Of a stretch of DNA of 64,000 bases, positions 38,409 to 46,867 are shown piece by piece; position 1 is the first letter of the stretch, and every line of letters starts with the position of its first letter. A program made the translations under genes and the position numbers. The stretch spans positions 1,364,001 to 1,428,000 of the forward strand of contig NZ_CP027848.1 in assembly GCF_003019275.1 (NCBI RefSeq), read 5' to 3'. A model generated the notes under the pieces. That model was not told the DNA's origin. It saw nothing but the letters and a program-made list of their open reading frames with translations, and searched no databases. Source of the DNA: Staphylococcus muscae. Its GTDB lineage: Bacteria; Bacillota; Bacilli; Staphylococcales; Staphylococcaceae.

Positions 38409-39083
38409 ATGGATTTTATTCAAATCAAATCAACGCAAGATCAATGGTATCAACCGGCACTAGACTTTTACTTAGGGAGATTAGATACGCTTGTCACTGA
38501 AGATGAGTCGGTTTTCGTCCAATCGCTCAAAACAGAAAAGACGAAAAATGATTATGTTTTTTTAGTCGGTGTTGAAGATGACCGTGTTGTCAGCTTTGCT
38601 ACTGCGCATTATGAAGCAACGACAAATGCGGGATTCATTATCTACTTACTTGCCGAACAGGGTACACATCATGAAGCTTATCTAGAAGAGACACTCAATC
38701 AAACTGAAATCCACATCAATGCATTGGCACAACAATTACATGGTCGAGACGTGAACTTCTTCATGTTCGAGTCGACGTTCGAATCACCAGATGTCGATTC
38801 GAAGACGGCAGATGATATCGCATTTCGCAGACGTTTCTTAACACAAAACGGTTTTGAAAAGCAAACAAAGATTTCATATATACAGCCTTCGCTTGATCGC
38901 AATGGAAAACCTGTACCATTAGATTTATATATCAAAGCAAATATTCCTTTGACGAAAGACATCTATGGTGCCAGCATCAAGTCTTGTTATATTCTCAAAT
39001 ATGTCTTTGCAAATAGACTGCCACGCAGAGTCATTTATCCATTGCTCGTCAAAATGGATTTACGTAAAGAACCGAATGCATAA
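38409..39083 (+). CDS. GNAT-like protein, unknown substrate
   Basis: A 224-aa soluble protein. The middle resembles an acetyltransferase core by eye (DYVFLVGVEDDRVVSFATAHYEATTNAGFIIYLL), and the second half contains FRRRFLTQNGFEKQTKISYIQPSL, the strand pair often seen at the end of GNAT folds. The acetyl-CoA loop Q/RxxGxG/A is not clear, so activity is uncertain. Preceded by AGAGGTGATAGACG and an extended TGC-TATACT -10. A short stretch separates it from the next HTH protein. Confidence 0.65.
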   Translation: MDFIQIKSTQDQWYQPALDFYLGRLDTLVTEDESVFVQSLKTEKTKNDYVFLVGVEDDRVVSFATAHYEATTNAGFIIYLLAEQGTHHEAYLEETLNQTEIHINALAQQLHGRDVNFFMFESTFESPDVDSKTADDIAFRRRFLTQNGFEKQTKISYIQPSLDRNGKPVPLDLYIKANIPLTKDIYGASIKSCYILKYVFANRLPRRVIYPLLVKMDLRKEPNA

Positions 39084-39130
39084 GCCCTTGAAATCAATCG
39101 GTAAAGTCGCTACAATGAAAGAGAAGTAAG

Positions 39131-39163
39131 ACTGACGGGTCACTGAACGAACACTGACAACCG
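39131..39163 (+). repeat. Three direct ACTGA repeats with 11-bp period
   Basis: ACTGA occurs at 39131, 39142 and 39153, exactly 11 bp apart, in the leader of the HTH/coiled-coil gene. GACGG at 39134-39138 and CCGTC at 39161-39165 flank the last two as an inverted pair. The phasing puts all copies on one face of the helix. Confidence 0.6.
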
Positions 39164-39193
39164 TCTAAATTGTAGGAGAAAGGATCCGGTTAT

Positions 39194-39793
39194 ATGCTAA
39201 CAAAAGAATTCGCACAAAAATCTGGCTTAAGCGAAAAGCAAGTCCGCAAAATTGTTCAGCATCTCGAAGAACGTGGTTACCATTTAGATAAAACAGAATA
39301 TCGCGGGCGTGAAGCGACAGACTTCAAAGAAGAAGATGTTGAACTCTTCCAAGAGATTGCAGAACGCGTTGGGCAAACTAACAGTTACGAACTTGCATTT
39401 GAAGAACTCGAGAAAGAAAAAGACTTCTTACAAGTTATTGTGAAGGAAGATACACAACAACTTCCTGCTGATCAACAACTCTCTAACTTATTCAAAGAGT
39501 TGCACAATGAAATCAATCAAATGCGAGAAGAACGTCAAATACTTGGGCAAATGGTGACACAAGTACACAAACAACAAGAGGCACTTACTGAGTTACATAA
39601 CAAGTTAGAAACACAACTAAAGTCAAACAGTGCATCTATGGAGTCTCTCACTGAAGCACAAAAACAACAAACTGAACAACTCAGTACAACACAAAAGCAC
39701 TTAGAGACACAAATCGAAGGACAAAAAGCATTAGCACACACAATTGAACGCAATGAGAAAAAAGGTTTTCTCCAACGATTATTCGGCGGTTAA
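39194..39793 (+). CDS. HTH (MerR/RacA-like) and coiled-coil protein, unknown function
   Basis: A 199-aa protein. N-terminal winged-helix-like part (LTKEFAQKSGLSEKQVRKIVQHLEERGY..DFKEEDVELFQEI) resembling MerR-type or RacA-type DNA binding. A long Gln/Glu-rich coiled coil runs from about residue 75 to 190 and the C terminus is short and basic (KKGFLQRLFGG), possibly a membrane- or partner-binding tip. Such layout is seen in chromosome-anchoring and plasmid-partition helpers. Three phased ACTGA repeats lie just upstream and could be its own operator; this is inference. ATG after AGGAGAAAGGATCC. Confidence 0.75.
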   Translation: MLTKEFAQKSGLSEKQVRKIVQHLEERGYHLDKTEYRGREATDFKEEDVELFQEIAERVGQTNSYELAFEELEKEKDFLQVIVKEDTQQLPADQQLSNLFKELHNEINQMREERQILGQMVTQVHKQQEALTELHNKLETQLKSNSASMESLTEAQKQQTEQLSTTQKHLETQIEGQKALAHTIERNEKKGFLQRLFGG

Positions 39794-39838
39794 AACACAA
39801 TTTCTATGCAAGTCAACCACTTGTCTTACAATTAAATA

Positions 39839-39934
39839 ACATGCTAGGGGTGCTCGAAGTGAGCTGAGAAAGACGGACTCTTAACTCTTTGAACCTGATA
39901 TGGTTAATGCCATCGAAGGGAAGCAATTACATGT
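39839..39934 (+). promoter_or_regulatory. TPP riboswitch (THI element)
   Basis: P1 ACATG / CATGT, GGGGTGC, GAGCTGAGA, GAACCTGATATGGTTAATGC and CGAAGGGAAGCA are the conserved thiamin-pyrophosphate aptamer blocks. It precedes thiO on the plus strand. Confidence 0.97.
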
Positions 39935-40009
39935 CATGCGTATCATGATAGTCATGCAACGTTAAAGCATGCGTCACATACGACTCAATTTCAATCATAC
40001 ATGTCAACT

Positions 40010-40040
40010 TCCTGCACCCTCACATGCAGGAGGTTTTTTT
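40010..40040 (+). terminator. Riboswitch terminator whose 3' arm is the thiO Shine-Dalgarno sequence
   Basis: CTTCCTGCA (40010-40018) pairs with TGCAGGAGG (about 40025-40033), then seven T at 40034-40040 and the thiO ATG at 40041. The AGGAGG is inside the stem, so forming the hairpin both terminates and hides the ribosome-binding site. Confidence 0.88.
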
Positions 40041-41138
40041 ATGTTACAAACAGTTATTATTGGTGGCGGCGTGATGGGATTGTCCATTGCACGTCAACTC
40101 AATGCGCAAGGTCGTCACATACATATCATTGATCGCTCGACACCCCGTATGAATGCATCTTATGCAGCAGGTGGGATGTTAGGTGCACAGAATGAATTTT
40201 TTGAAGATACACCTTTATATCGTCTTGCAATGGCAAGTCGTGCGATGATGCCAGATATTGCACAACAACTCTTAATGGAGACAGATATCGATATTGAACT
40301 GCAAACATATGGGCTGATTAAGGTAGCAACTACCGCACAACATGTCCCAGCAGTTAAGAAACAATTTGAATTTCTCTCTCAGCAAGACCATAAGATTTAT
40401 GAATTATCACGCCATCAATTACGTGCACGCTTCCCCCACTGTAACATTGACGATTGCGCAGCATTCAAAATACATGACGACGGTCAAATCAATGCCAACT
40501 TATATACACAAGCGTTACTGCAATCCGTCTCCAATCTTTTGCATATTGATCTTCACATACAGACGGAAGTATTACAGATTATGGAACATGCATCGCATTA
40601 TCGAGTAACAACTTCTAAAGGCGATGTATATGCAGACGAATTAATCATCGCTGCTGGTGCTTGGAGTGGTGCATTGTTACAGCAACTTGGGATGAATCTT
40701 CCGACACAACCGGTCAAAGGCGATGTGAAGTTAATTGAATCGTCTTATTCACAACTAAAAGAAACTATTTTTAATATGAACGGTTGTTATATTGTGCCAA
40801 AGAAACCCAATCGTTTTCTTATCGGTGCGACATCAGAACTCGACAATTGGAGTACACAAAATAAAGCTGAAAATCTCCAGTGGTTAGATGCAGAAAGTCA
40901 ATCTATGATACCTGACCTATGTGAACATCGCGTGATTAAGACTTGGACTGGCATCCGACCGATCACTCCAGATGGCGTTCCGATTATGGGTGCCCTTCGT
41001 GATAATCTCTATATCTCAACTGGGCATTATCGAAACGGTATTCTACTCTCGCCTATTGTCGGTCAACTGATGGCACAATTAGTTGATGGAAGAACTAGTG
41101 CAGCACAACAATTAAAACCTTTCTCACCTATAAAATGA
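40041..41138 (+). CDS. thiO: Glycine oxidase ThiO (FAD-dependent)
   Basis: A 365-aa FAD oxidase that oxidises glycine to iminoglycine for the thiazole ring of thiamin. FAD motif VIIGGGVMGLSIARQL at residues 5-20, YAAGGMLGAQNE, and the C-terminal TWTGIRPITPDGVPIMG and GHYRNGILLSP. Starts at ATG 7 nt after AGGAGG; the frame is open upstream through the riboswitch but that is leader. No thiS, thiG or thiF follows, so the gene stands alone at this locus. D-amino-acid oxidase-type activity is an alternative, but the TPP switch supports ThiO. Confidence 0.92.
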   Translation: MLQTVIIGGGVMGLSIARQLNAQGRHIHIIDRSTPRMNASYAAGGMLGAQNEFFEDTPLYRLAMASRAMMPDIAQQLLMETDIDIELQTYGLIKVATTAQHVPAVKKQFEFLSQQDHKIYELSRHQLRARFPHCNIDDCAAFKIHDDGQINANLYTQALLQSVSNLLHIDLHIQTEVLQIMEHASHYRVTTSKGDVYADELIIAAGAWSGALLQQLGMNLPTQPVKGDVKLIESSYSQLKETIFNMNGCYIVPKKPNRFLIGATSELDNWSTQNKAENLQWLDAESQSMIPDLCEHRVIKTWTGIRPITPDGVPIMGALRDNLYISTGHYRNGILLSPIVGQLMAQLVDGRTSAAQQLKPFSPIK

Positions 41139-41186
41139 GAAAATTCGTATGTAGGGGTTGATTTTAAATGGACTTGCAATTATTCT

Positions 41187-41206
41187 TATAATACAAGTCG
41201 GAATTA
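41187..41206 (+). promoter_or_regulatory. tcyP promoter -10 with adjoining CymR-like box
   Basis: TATAAT (41187-41192) is followed by AAGTCGGAATTA (41195-41206). The same 12-mer recurs in the metN leader, so it is read as a CymR (cysteine-metabolism repressor) element. Confidence 0.65.
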
Positions 41207-41220
41207 AAGGAAGCGTCTAA

Positions 41221-42612
41221 ATGTCTATATTTCTCATTATACTTAACTTATTAATTTTTGCTGGATTCCTTATCGGTCTATGGGTCATGGCAAAGAAACA
41301 CGTCAAGTTCCCTACACGTGTCTTTGTTGCACTCGGTCTCGGTATCTTACTCGGAATCATTGTACAGCTTCTTTACGGTGCAGACAGCAAAATTACAACA
41401 CAAACAACAGAATGGATCGGTATCATTGGGAATGGATATATCTCCCTCTTAAAAATGATCGTCATTCCGCTCGTTTTCATTTCAATTATTGCGGCATTTA
41501 CGAAGATTGATCTTGGTGAGAAGTTCGCCAAAATGGGCGGCTACATTTTTATGTTTTTAATCGGTACTGTTGCCATTTCAGCCATCGTTGGTATTGCCTA
41601 TGCAATGCTATTCGGTCTCGATGCATCAACAATTGATCTAGGTCAAGCTGAAAACGCACGTAGTTCAGAAATTACGCAAACAGCGAAAGACCTAACAGCA
41701 ACAACATTGCCAGCACAAATTCTAGAACTACTCCCTGCAAACCCATTCTTAGACTTTACAGGGGCACGTGCAACATCAACTATTGCTGTCGTTATCTTTG
41801 CAGCATTTCTAGGGTTTGCTTATTTACGTGTTGCACGCAAACAGCCTGAAAATGGTCATGTATTAAAACGTGGTATTGATGCAGTGTATTCACTTATTAT
41901 GGCCGTTGTGACATTCGTATTGCGCTTAACACCTTATGGTATCTTAGCCATTATGTTAAACACATTAGCGACAAGTGACTTTGCAGCGATTTGGACACTC
42001 GGTAAGTTTGTCATCGCATCTTATGCAGCGTTACTCACAATGTATATCATCCATTTATTAATTTTATTAGTGCTAGGTGTCAATCCAATCCAATATGTGA
42101 AGAAGACAACAGAAGTAATGATGTTCGCCTTCACATCACGTTCAAGCGCAGGGGCGTTACCACTTAACATTCAAACGCAAACAAATCGTTTAGGTGTCCC
42201 ACAAGCCATCGCCAACTTCTCAGGTTCTTTCGGTCTGTCTATCGGCCAAAACGGTTGTGCGGGTATTTACCCTGCCATGCTTGCAATCATGGTCGCACCT
42301 GTTGCTGGCGTTGATATCGACCTACAATTCATTGCAACACTTATTATTGTTGTTATCATTAGTTCATTCGGTGTTGCCGGTGTCGGTGGCGGTGCAACAT
42401 TTGCATCTATTCTCGTCCTTTCTGCACTAAACTTACCAGTCGGCCTTGCCGGTGTCTTGATTTCAGTAGAACCATTAATTGATATGGGACGTACTGCATT
42501 GAATGTGAATGATTCAATGTTAGCCGGAACAGGCACTGCTAAGTTAACAAAACAATTAGATGAAGATGTCTTTAATGACAATCAATATGACGAACTGACA
42601 ACAAATCATTAA
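41221..42612 (+). CDS. tcyP: L-cystine symporter (dicarboxylate/amino acid:cation symporter family)
   Basis: A 463-aa membrane protein with about eight spans plus re-entrant loops, importing cystine. Family marks: YISLLKMIVIPLVFISIIAAF, AFTSRSSAGALPLNIQTQTNRLGV and FGLSIGQNGCAGIYPAM, GTGTAKLT at the end. The length and the Cys-rich-free GCAG loop fit TcyP of staphylococci. AAAGGAAGCG upstream of ATG. A CymR-like element adjoins the promoter. Between thiO and convergent nfrA, the same neighbourhood (tcyP-nfrA-ahpC) as in S. aureus. Confidence 0.92.
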   Translation: MSIFLIILNLLIFAGFLIGLWVMAKKHVKFPTRVFVALGLGILLGIIVQLLYGADSKITTQTTEWIGIIGNGYISLLKMIVIPLVFISIIAAFTKIDLGEKFAKMGGYIFMFLIGTVAISAIVGIAYAMLFGLDASTIDLGQAENARSSEITQTAKDLTATTLPAQILELLPANPFLDFTGARATSTIAVVIFAAFLGFAYLRVARKQPENGHVLKRGIDAVYSLIMAVVTFVLRLTPYGILAIMLNTLATSDFAAIWTLGKFVIASYAALLTMYIIHLLILLVLGVNPIQYVKKTTEVMMFAFTSRSSAGALPLNIQTQTNRLGVPQAIANFSGSFGLSIGQNGCAGIYPAMLAIMVAPVAGVDIDLQFIATLIIVVIISSFGVAGVGGGATFASILVLSALNLPVGLAGVLISVEPLIDMGRTALNVNDSMLAGTGTAKLTKQLDEDVFNDNQYDELTTNH

Positions 42613-42615
42613 TCA

Positions 42616-42653
42616 AAAAATACCACGTACAACACATCGTACGTGGTATTTTT
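42616..42653. terminator. Bidirectional terminator, tcyP / nfrA
   Basis: AAAAATACCACGTAC pairs perfectly with GTACGTGGTATTTTT. Confidence 0.93.
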
Positions 42654-42657
42654 AATG

Positions 42658-43413
42658 CTATTTCTTATTAAATCCCGCTTCTTGAAGCCAGTCTTTCATC
42701 TCTAAACGCTGCTTACTACTCATGAAGTTCGCCACTTGTTCTGACCACGTTTCTGTACGTCGTCCGTCCGTTCTTTCTGCATAATAATCAGATACCGTTT
42801 CATCATATGTTGCCAATTGTTGACGTGCCATATCACGATCATTATCATACGTATCAACGTGAAAGACATGTTCAAACGGCAACCGTGGCTTCGGCGTCCC
42901 ATTCTCATCTTCAGATGGTACGCCAATCGCCATACCGAAGATTGGGAAGGTATACTCAGGTAAGTCTAAAATCTCACGCACACGTGTGACATCATTGCGC
43001 AATGAACCTAGATAAACAATTCCATACCCCATATCTTCTGCCGTCAATGCAATATTTTGTGCCATTAATGACGCATCTACCGTTCCAACGAGTAATCCTT
43101 CTGCTGATTCAAAGCTTGTCGTCATATCTTGTGCTTGTTGTTCATTCACAAGGTCGTGTCTATTGTAATCTATGACAAATATTAATAAATACCCATTATC
43201 CAAGACATAGGGTTGCCCTGACACTTCTTTCAAAGCAGCTTTCTTTTCTGGATTTTCTACGCCAACCACAGATGTCGTTTGTAAATAACTTGATGTTGAA
43301 GCCATCTGCCCTGCTTCAATTAACTTTTTCACTGTTTCACGTGTTAATGGCTCAGGTTTAAACTTTCTCACTGAGTGATGTTGCTTTGCTAAATGATATA
43401 CATAATCTGACAT
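42658..43413 (-). CDS. nfrA: NADPH-dependent FMN oxidoreductase / nitroreductase NfrA
   Basis: A 251-aa flavoprotein reducing nitro compounds and disulfides. NfsA-type features: QHHSVRKFKPEPL, SASTSSYLQ-like AGQMASTSSYLQTTS, SLRNDVTRVREILDLPEYTFPIFGMAIG and KPRLPFEHVFH. Length equals S. aureus NfrA. Start MSDYVYH has GGGAGTGA upstream; longer frame lacks a ribosome-binding site. Adjacent ahpCF supports a role in thiol/redox stress. Confidence 0.93.
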   Translation of the reverse strand: MSDYVYHLAKQHHSVRKFKPEPLTRETVKKLIEAGQMASTSSYLQTTSVVGVENPEKKAALKEVSGQPYVLDNGYLLIFVIDYNRHDLVNEQQAQDMTTSFESAEGLLVGTVDASLMAQNIALTAEDMGYGIVYLGSLRNDVTRVREILDLPEYTFPIFGMAIGVPSEDENGTPKPRLPFEHVFHVDTYDNDRDMARQQLATYDETVSDYYAERTDGRRTETWSEQVANFMSSKQRLEMKDWLQEAGFNKK

Positions 43414-43546
43414 ATATTTCACTCCCTTGTCCTTTGATTTTATGTTAGCAAACGACACTCTAAAACGCATGTACACTGCACACTTGCATCTTTTTCTATA
43501 AACCTTTATCATAAAAGTATCAATTTTCTGACAAAGGAGTGTCTTT

Positions 43547-44323
43547 ATGGCGCAACAACCACAGCAACTAGCAGAGACAGTTTTTCAAGCTTACAAAACA
43601 CAACAACCTATCCCTTTTCTCAACCCTAAAGAGAACGTTGATGAAGTATTAGGTTATCAAACACAAGATGCCTTGATTGAGCAATTAAAGGCACATAACA
43701 ATACTGATGTAGCCGGCTACAAAGTCAGTATGACAAGTGCAGAAACACAAGCATATGCGAATACCCATGAACCTGCTTATGGTACATTACTCAAAACAGT
43801 CATCCAGCAAAGTGGTGCCACTGTAAAATTGGACAACTTGTTCGCACCATTAATCGAGCCAGAATTGGTATTTGTAATCACAGAAGACTTACCTTCTAAT
43901 CCAAGCATTGAAGATGTGCTCAATCATTCGCAATTAGCACCAGCGATTGAAGTGCCTGATGCGCGCTATCAAGATTGGTTCCCAAACTTTACATTAGGAG
44001 ATTTATTAGCCGATAACACAGCAACTGGCCTTGTCGTTGTAGGTGAACCTGTTGCACAATTGGATTATGACAAGCTGGGTGCAGTCACAATGTCATTGAA
44101 ACATAATGGTACAGAAGTCAAAACAGGCATCGCATCAGAAGTATTAGGTAACCCTGTTAAAGCGGTGCAATGGCTCAGTCAAAAGTTAGCAAGTCACGAT
44201 AAGTCACTTAAAAAAGGCAATGTCATCTCGTCAGGTACTTTCATCCCACCTATCAAGGCGGAACAAGGTACTTATACGGTTGATTATCAACATGTCGGTC
44301 AAGTAACAGTTACATTTGAATAA
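43547..44323 (+). CDS. 2-keto-4-pentenoate hydratase / fumarylacetoacetase-fold protein
   Basis: A 258-aa soluble hydratase/decarboxylase-type protein (MhpD-like). The metal-binding pattern LIEPELVFVI (Glu-x-Glu) is at about residues 104-113; AGYKVSMTSAETQ precedes it and GDLLADNTATGLVVVG follows. GNPVKAVQWLSQKL and SGTFIPP are typical of the family. AAAGGAGTGTC before ATG. No aromatic catabolism operon is nearby, so the natural substrate is unknown. Divergent from nfrA, as in related staphylococci. Confidence 0.88.
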   Translation: MAQQPQQLAETVFQAYKTQQPIPFLNPKENVDEVLGYQTQDALIEQLKAHNNTDVAGYKVSMTSAETQAYANTHEPAYGTLLKTVIQQSGATVKLDNLFAPLIEPELVFVITEDLPSNPSIEDVLNHSQLAPAIEVPDARYQDWFPNFTLGDLLADNTATGLVVVGEPVAQLDYDKLGAVTMSLKHNGTEVKTGIASEVLGNPVKAVQWLSQKLASHDKSLKKGNVISSGTFIPPIKAEQGTYTVDYQHVGQVTVTFE

Positions 44324-44380
44324 ATCGTACAAAACGGTGGAGCACGACTCGACCATAAACCATCGTTTTCTTAAAATACA

Positions 44381-44414
44381 AAGGCATTTTAAGTCACAAC
44401 TTAAAATGTCTTTT
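44381..44414 (+). terminator. Terminator after hydratase gene
   Basis: GGCATTTTAAGT pairs with ACTTAAAATGTC (one G-U), then TTTT. Confidence 0.8.
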
Positions 44415-44513
44415 CAAATCATTTAATTTTCAATAAAGGTGTCATTAATTGAGAATTAAACCCCAACAGTGCTATGATGAATATAGAAACAATATATGCA
44501 TGAAACACCCTTT

Positions 44514-44558
44514 CACATCTGGATAGTTGCGCCATTTCGCCTATCAAAAGATGGTGTG
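44514..44558. other. Structured hairpin without T-run in ahpC upstream region
   Basis: CATCT/AGATG, GATAG/CTATC and GCG/CGC stack into an interrupted 13-bp stem. Neither strand has a following T-run, so it is not a simple terminator. Position is between the hydratase terminator and the PerR region. Confidence 0.45.
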
Positions 44559-44618
44559 CAATTATTTAAGTTTAATAATTGACGGATGTATCGTTCCATG
44601 CCATAATAACACTTGAGA

Positions 44619-44633
44619 TTAGAATTATTATTA
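44619..44633 (+). promoter_or_regulatory. PerR-type box upstream of ahpCF
   Basis: TTAGAATTATTATTA fits TTATAATNATTATAA with few mismatches, and lies 80 nt before ahpC, a classic PerR target. AGATTAGAA (44616-44624) is repeated inverted as TTCTAATCT (44668-44676), giving the leader extra symmetry. Confidence 0.7.
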
Positions 44634-44712
44634 AAAAGGAATTATAACAAAGAAGCGTTTGGAGTAGTTCTAATCTAATAATAATCAATATATTTCTAGG
44701 AGGCTATTCAAT

Positions 44713-45282
44713 ATGTCATTAATCGGTAAACAAATTGGAGAATTCACAGCACAAGCGTACAACGCAAAAACAGATGAGTTCGTTGAGGTAACACAAGAAG
44801 ATTTAAAAGGTAACTGGAGTGTCGTTGTATTCTACCCAGCTGACTTCTCTTTCGTATGCCCAACAGAATTACAAGATGTTCAAAACCATTATGAAAAATT
44901 ACAAGAACTTGGTACAAACGTATTCTCTGTATCAACAGACACACATTTCGTACACAAAGCTTGGCACGATCACTCAGATGCAATCAGCACATTAAAATAC
45001 ACAATGATCGGTGACCCATCACAACAAATTACACGTTTATTCGACGTTTTAGATGAAGAAGCTGGTCTTGCACAACGTGGTACATTCATCGTTGACCCTG
45101 ATGGTGTTGTTCAAGCAGCTGAAATCAATGCTGACGGTATCGGCCGTGACGCAAGCACATTAGTACACAAAATCAAAGCAGCTCAATACGTACGTCAAAA
45201 CCCAGGTGAAGTTTGCCCAGCGAAATGGGAAGAAGGCGGCGAAACATTAACACCAGGATTAGACTTAGTAGGTAAAATTTAA
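44713..45282 (+). CDS. ahpC: Alkyl hydroperoxide reductase, peroxiredoxin subunit C
   Basis: A 189-aa typical 2-Cys peroxiredoxin that reduces hydrogen peroxide and organic peroxides. Peroxidatic Cys in FSFVCPTEL (about residue 49) and resolving Cys in GEVCPAKW (about residue 168). Strong ribosome-binding site TAGGAGGC. Codon use is highly biased, as for an abundant protein. Forms an operon with ahpF, 14 nt apart. Confidence 0.98.
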   Translation: MSLIGKQIGEFTAQAYNAKTDEFVEVTQEDLKGNWSVVVFYPADFSFVCPTELQDVQNHYEKLQELGTNVFSVSTDTHFVHKAWHDHSDAISTLKYTMIGDPSQQITRLFDVLDEEAGLAQRGTFIVDPDGVVQAAEINADGIGRDASTLVHKIKAAQYVRQNPGEVCPAKWEEGGETLTPGLDLVGKI

Positions 45283-45296
45283 GGAGGTATTACTGA

Positions 45297-46820
45297 ATGC
45301 TTAATCAAGAGTTAAAGAATCAACTTGCACAACTTCTTGATTTGATGGAAGGTGACGTTGTCTTCAAATTAAGCACAGGATCTGATGAATCATCTCAAAA
45401 AATGGAAGACCTTGTGAATGAAGTATCAGACATGTCATCACGCATTACAGTAGAAAAAGCAGACTTAAAACGTTCACCTAGCTTTAGTGTGAATAGACCC
45501 GGAGAGGACACTGGCGTTACTTTCGCCGGTGTTCCTCTTGGTCATGAGTTTAACTCTTTCGTTTTAGCACTTCTACAAGTGAGTGGTCGTGCACCAAAAG
45601 AAGAGCAATCTGTAATCGATCAAATCAAAGCAATTGATAAACCATTAAACTTTGAAACATATATCAGCTTAACATGTCAAAAATGTCCGGATGTTGTTCA
45701 AGCATTAAACTTAATGAGTGTTCTTAACCCAAATATCACACACACGATGATTGACGGTGCAACATTCAAAGAAGAAGCTGAAGATATTATGGCTGTGCCA
45801 TCTATCTTCTTAAATGGTGAACAATTCGGTAGCGGTCGTATGACTGTCACTGATATTTTAAGCGCACTTGGTCAAGGCCCTGATGCTTCAGAATTCGAAG
45901 GCAAAGAGATATTCGATGTCCTCGTTGTCGGCGGTGGTCCTGCGAGTGCAAGTTCTGCTATTTACGCTGCACGTAAAGGTTTACGTACAGGTATTGTTGC
46001 GGATCGTATCGGTGGTCAAGTTAACGATACACAAGACATCGAAAACTTAATCAGCGTGAAGAAAACAACAGGAACATCACTTGCGGTTAACCTTGAAGAA
46101 CACATTAACGAATATAACATCGATGTGATGAAAGGGGTTCGTGCTGAATCTGTAAACAAAACAGACGAAAGCATTGACCTTACATTAGATAATGGTGCCG
46201 TACTTCACACAAAAACATTGATTGTTTCAACAGGTGCACGTTGGAGACAACTCGGTGTACCAGGTGAGCAAGAGCTTGCAAATAAAGGTGTTGCATACTG
46301 CCCACACTGTGACGGTCCATTATTCGAAGACAAGCATGTCGCTGTTGTCGGCGGTGGTAACTCTGGTGTTGAAGCTGCGATTGACCTTGCAGGTATCTGT
46401 AAGAGTGTGACGTTACTTGAATTCGGTGCAGAAATGCGTGCCGATCAAGTCTTACAAGAGCGTTTGAACTCTCTATCTAATACAACAGTCATCACAAACG
46501 CTGCAACGAAAGAAATTACTGGTGATGAACGTGTCACTGGTTTGACTTACGAAGATACACAATCTAAAGAACAACAACATATCGAATTAGACGGTGTCTT
46601 CGTTCAAATCGGTCTTTCTCCTAATACTGAGTGGTTAGGCGATACAGTCAACCGCAACAGAATGGGTGAAATCGAAGTTGATCGTTTAGGTGCTACGAAC
46701 GTGCCAGGTATCTTTGCTGCCGGAGACTGTACAGATCAACGCTACAAGCAAATTATTATCTCTATGGGATCAGGTGCAACAGCTGCACTATCTGCTTTTG
46801 ACTACCTTATCCGTAACTAA
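45297..46820 (+). CDS. ahpF: Alkyl hydroperoxide reductase subunit F
   Basis: A 507-aa flavoprotein that regenerates AhpC with NAD(P)H. N-terminal double thioredoxin fold with the disulfide CQKC (about residue 127), then FAD motif VVGGGPASASSAIYAARKG (about residue 205), redox CPHCDG (about residue 335), NAD motif VVGGGNSGVEAA and the closing GIFAAGDCTD. AAGGAGGT upstream of ATG. A strong terminator follows. Confidence 0.98.
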   Translation: MLNQELKNQLAQLLDLMEGDVVFKLSTGSDESSQKMEDLVNEVSDMSSRITVEKADLKRSPSFSVNRPGEDTGVTFAGVPLGHEFNSFVLALLQVSGRAPKEEQSVIDQIKAIDKPLNFETYISLTCQKCPDVVQALNLMSVLNPNITHTMIDGATFKEEAEDIMAVPSIFLNGEQFGSGRMTVTDILSALGQGPDASEFEGKEIFDVLVVGGGPASASSAIYAARKGLRTGIVADRIGGQVNDTQDIENLISVKKTTGTSLAVNLEEHINEYNIDVMKGVRAESVNKTDESIDLTLDNGAVLHTKTLIVSTGARWRQLGVPGEQELANKGVAYCPHCDGPLFEDKHVAVVGGGNSGVEAAIDLAGICKSVTLLEFGAEMRADQVLQERLNSLSNTTVITNAATKEITGDERVTGLTYEDTQSKEQQHIELDGVFVQIGLSPNTEWLGDTVNRNRMGEIEVDRLGATNVPGIFAAGDCTDQRYKQIIISMGSGATAALSAFDYLIRN

Positions 46821-46821
46821 T

Positions 46822-46858
46822 AAAAAGAAGTCCGCATCTCATGATGTGGACTTCTTTT
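46822..46858. terminator. Bidirectional terminator, ahpF / DUF1002 gene
   Basis: AAAAGAAGTCC.CATC pairs with GATG.GGACTTCTTTT (one mismatch) around TCAT. Confidence 0.9.
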
Positions 46859-46867
46859 CTTATCATA

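Noticed and set aside
39969..40040. In-frame upstream start that would lengthen thiO by 24 codons
   Set aside because: It lies between the TPP aptamer and the terminator hairpin; the ATG at 40041 has an ideal AGGAGG and matches the FAD-motif position of ThiO.
42267..42581. 104-codon minus-strand open frame within tcyP
   Set aside because: Shadow frame without ribosome-binding site, antisense to a conserved transporter.
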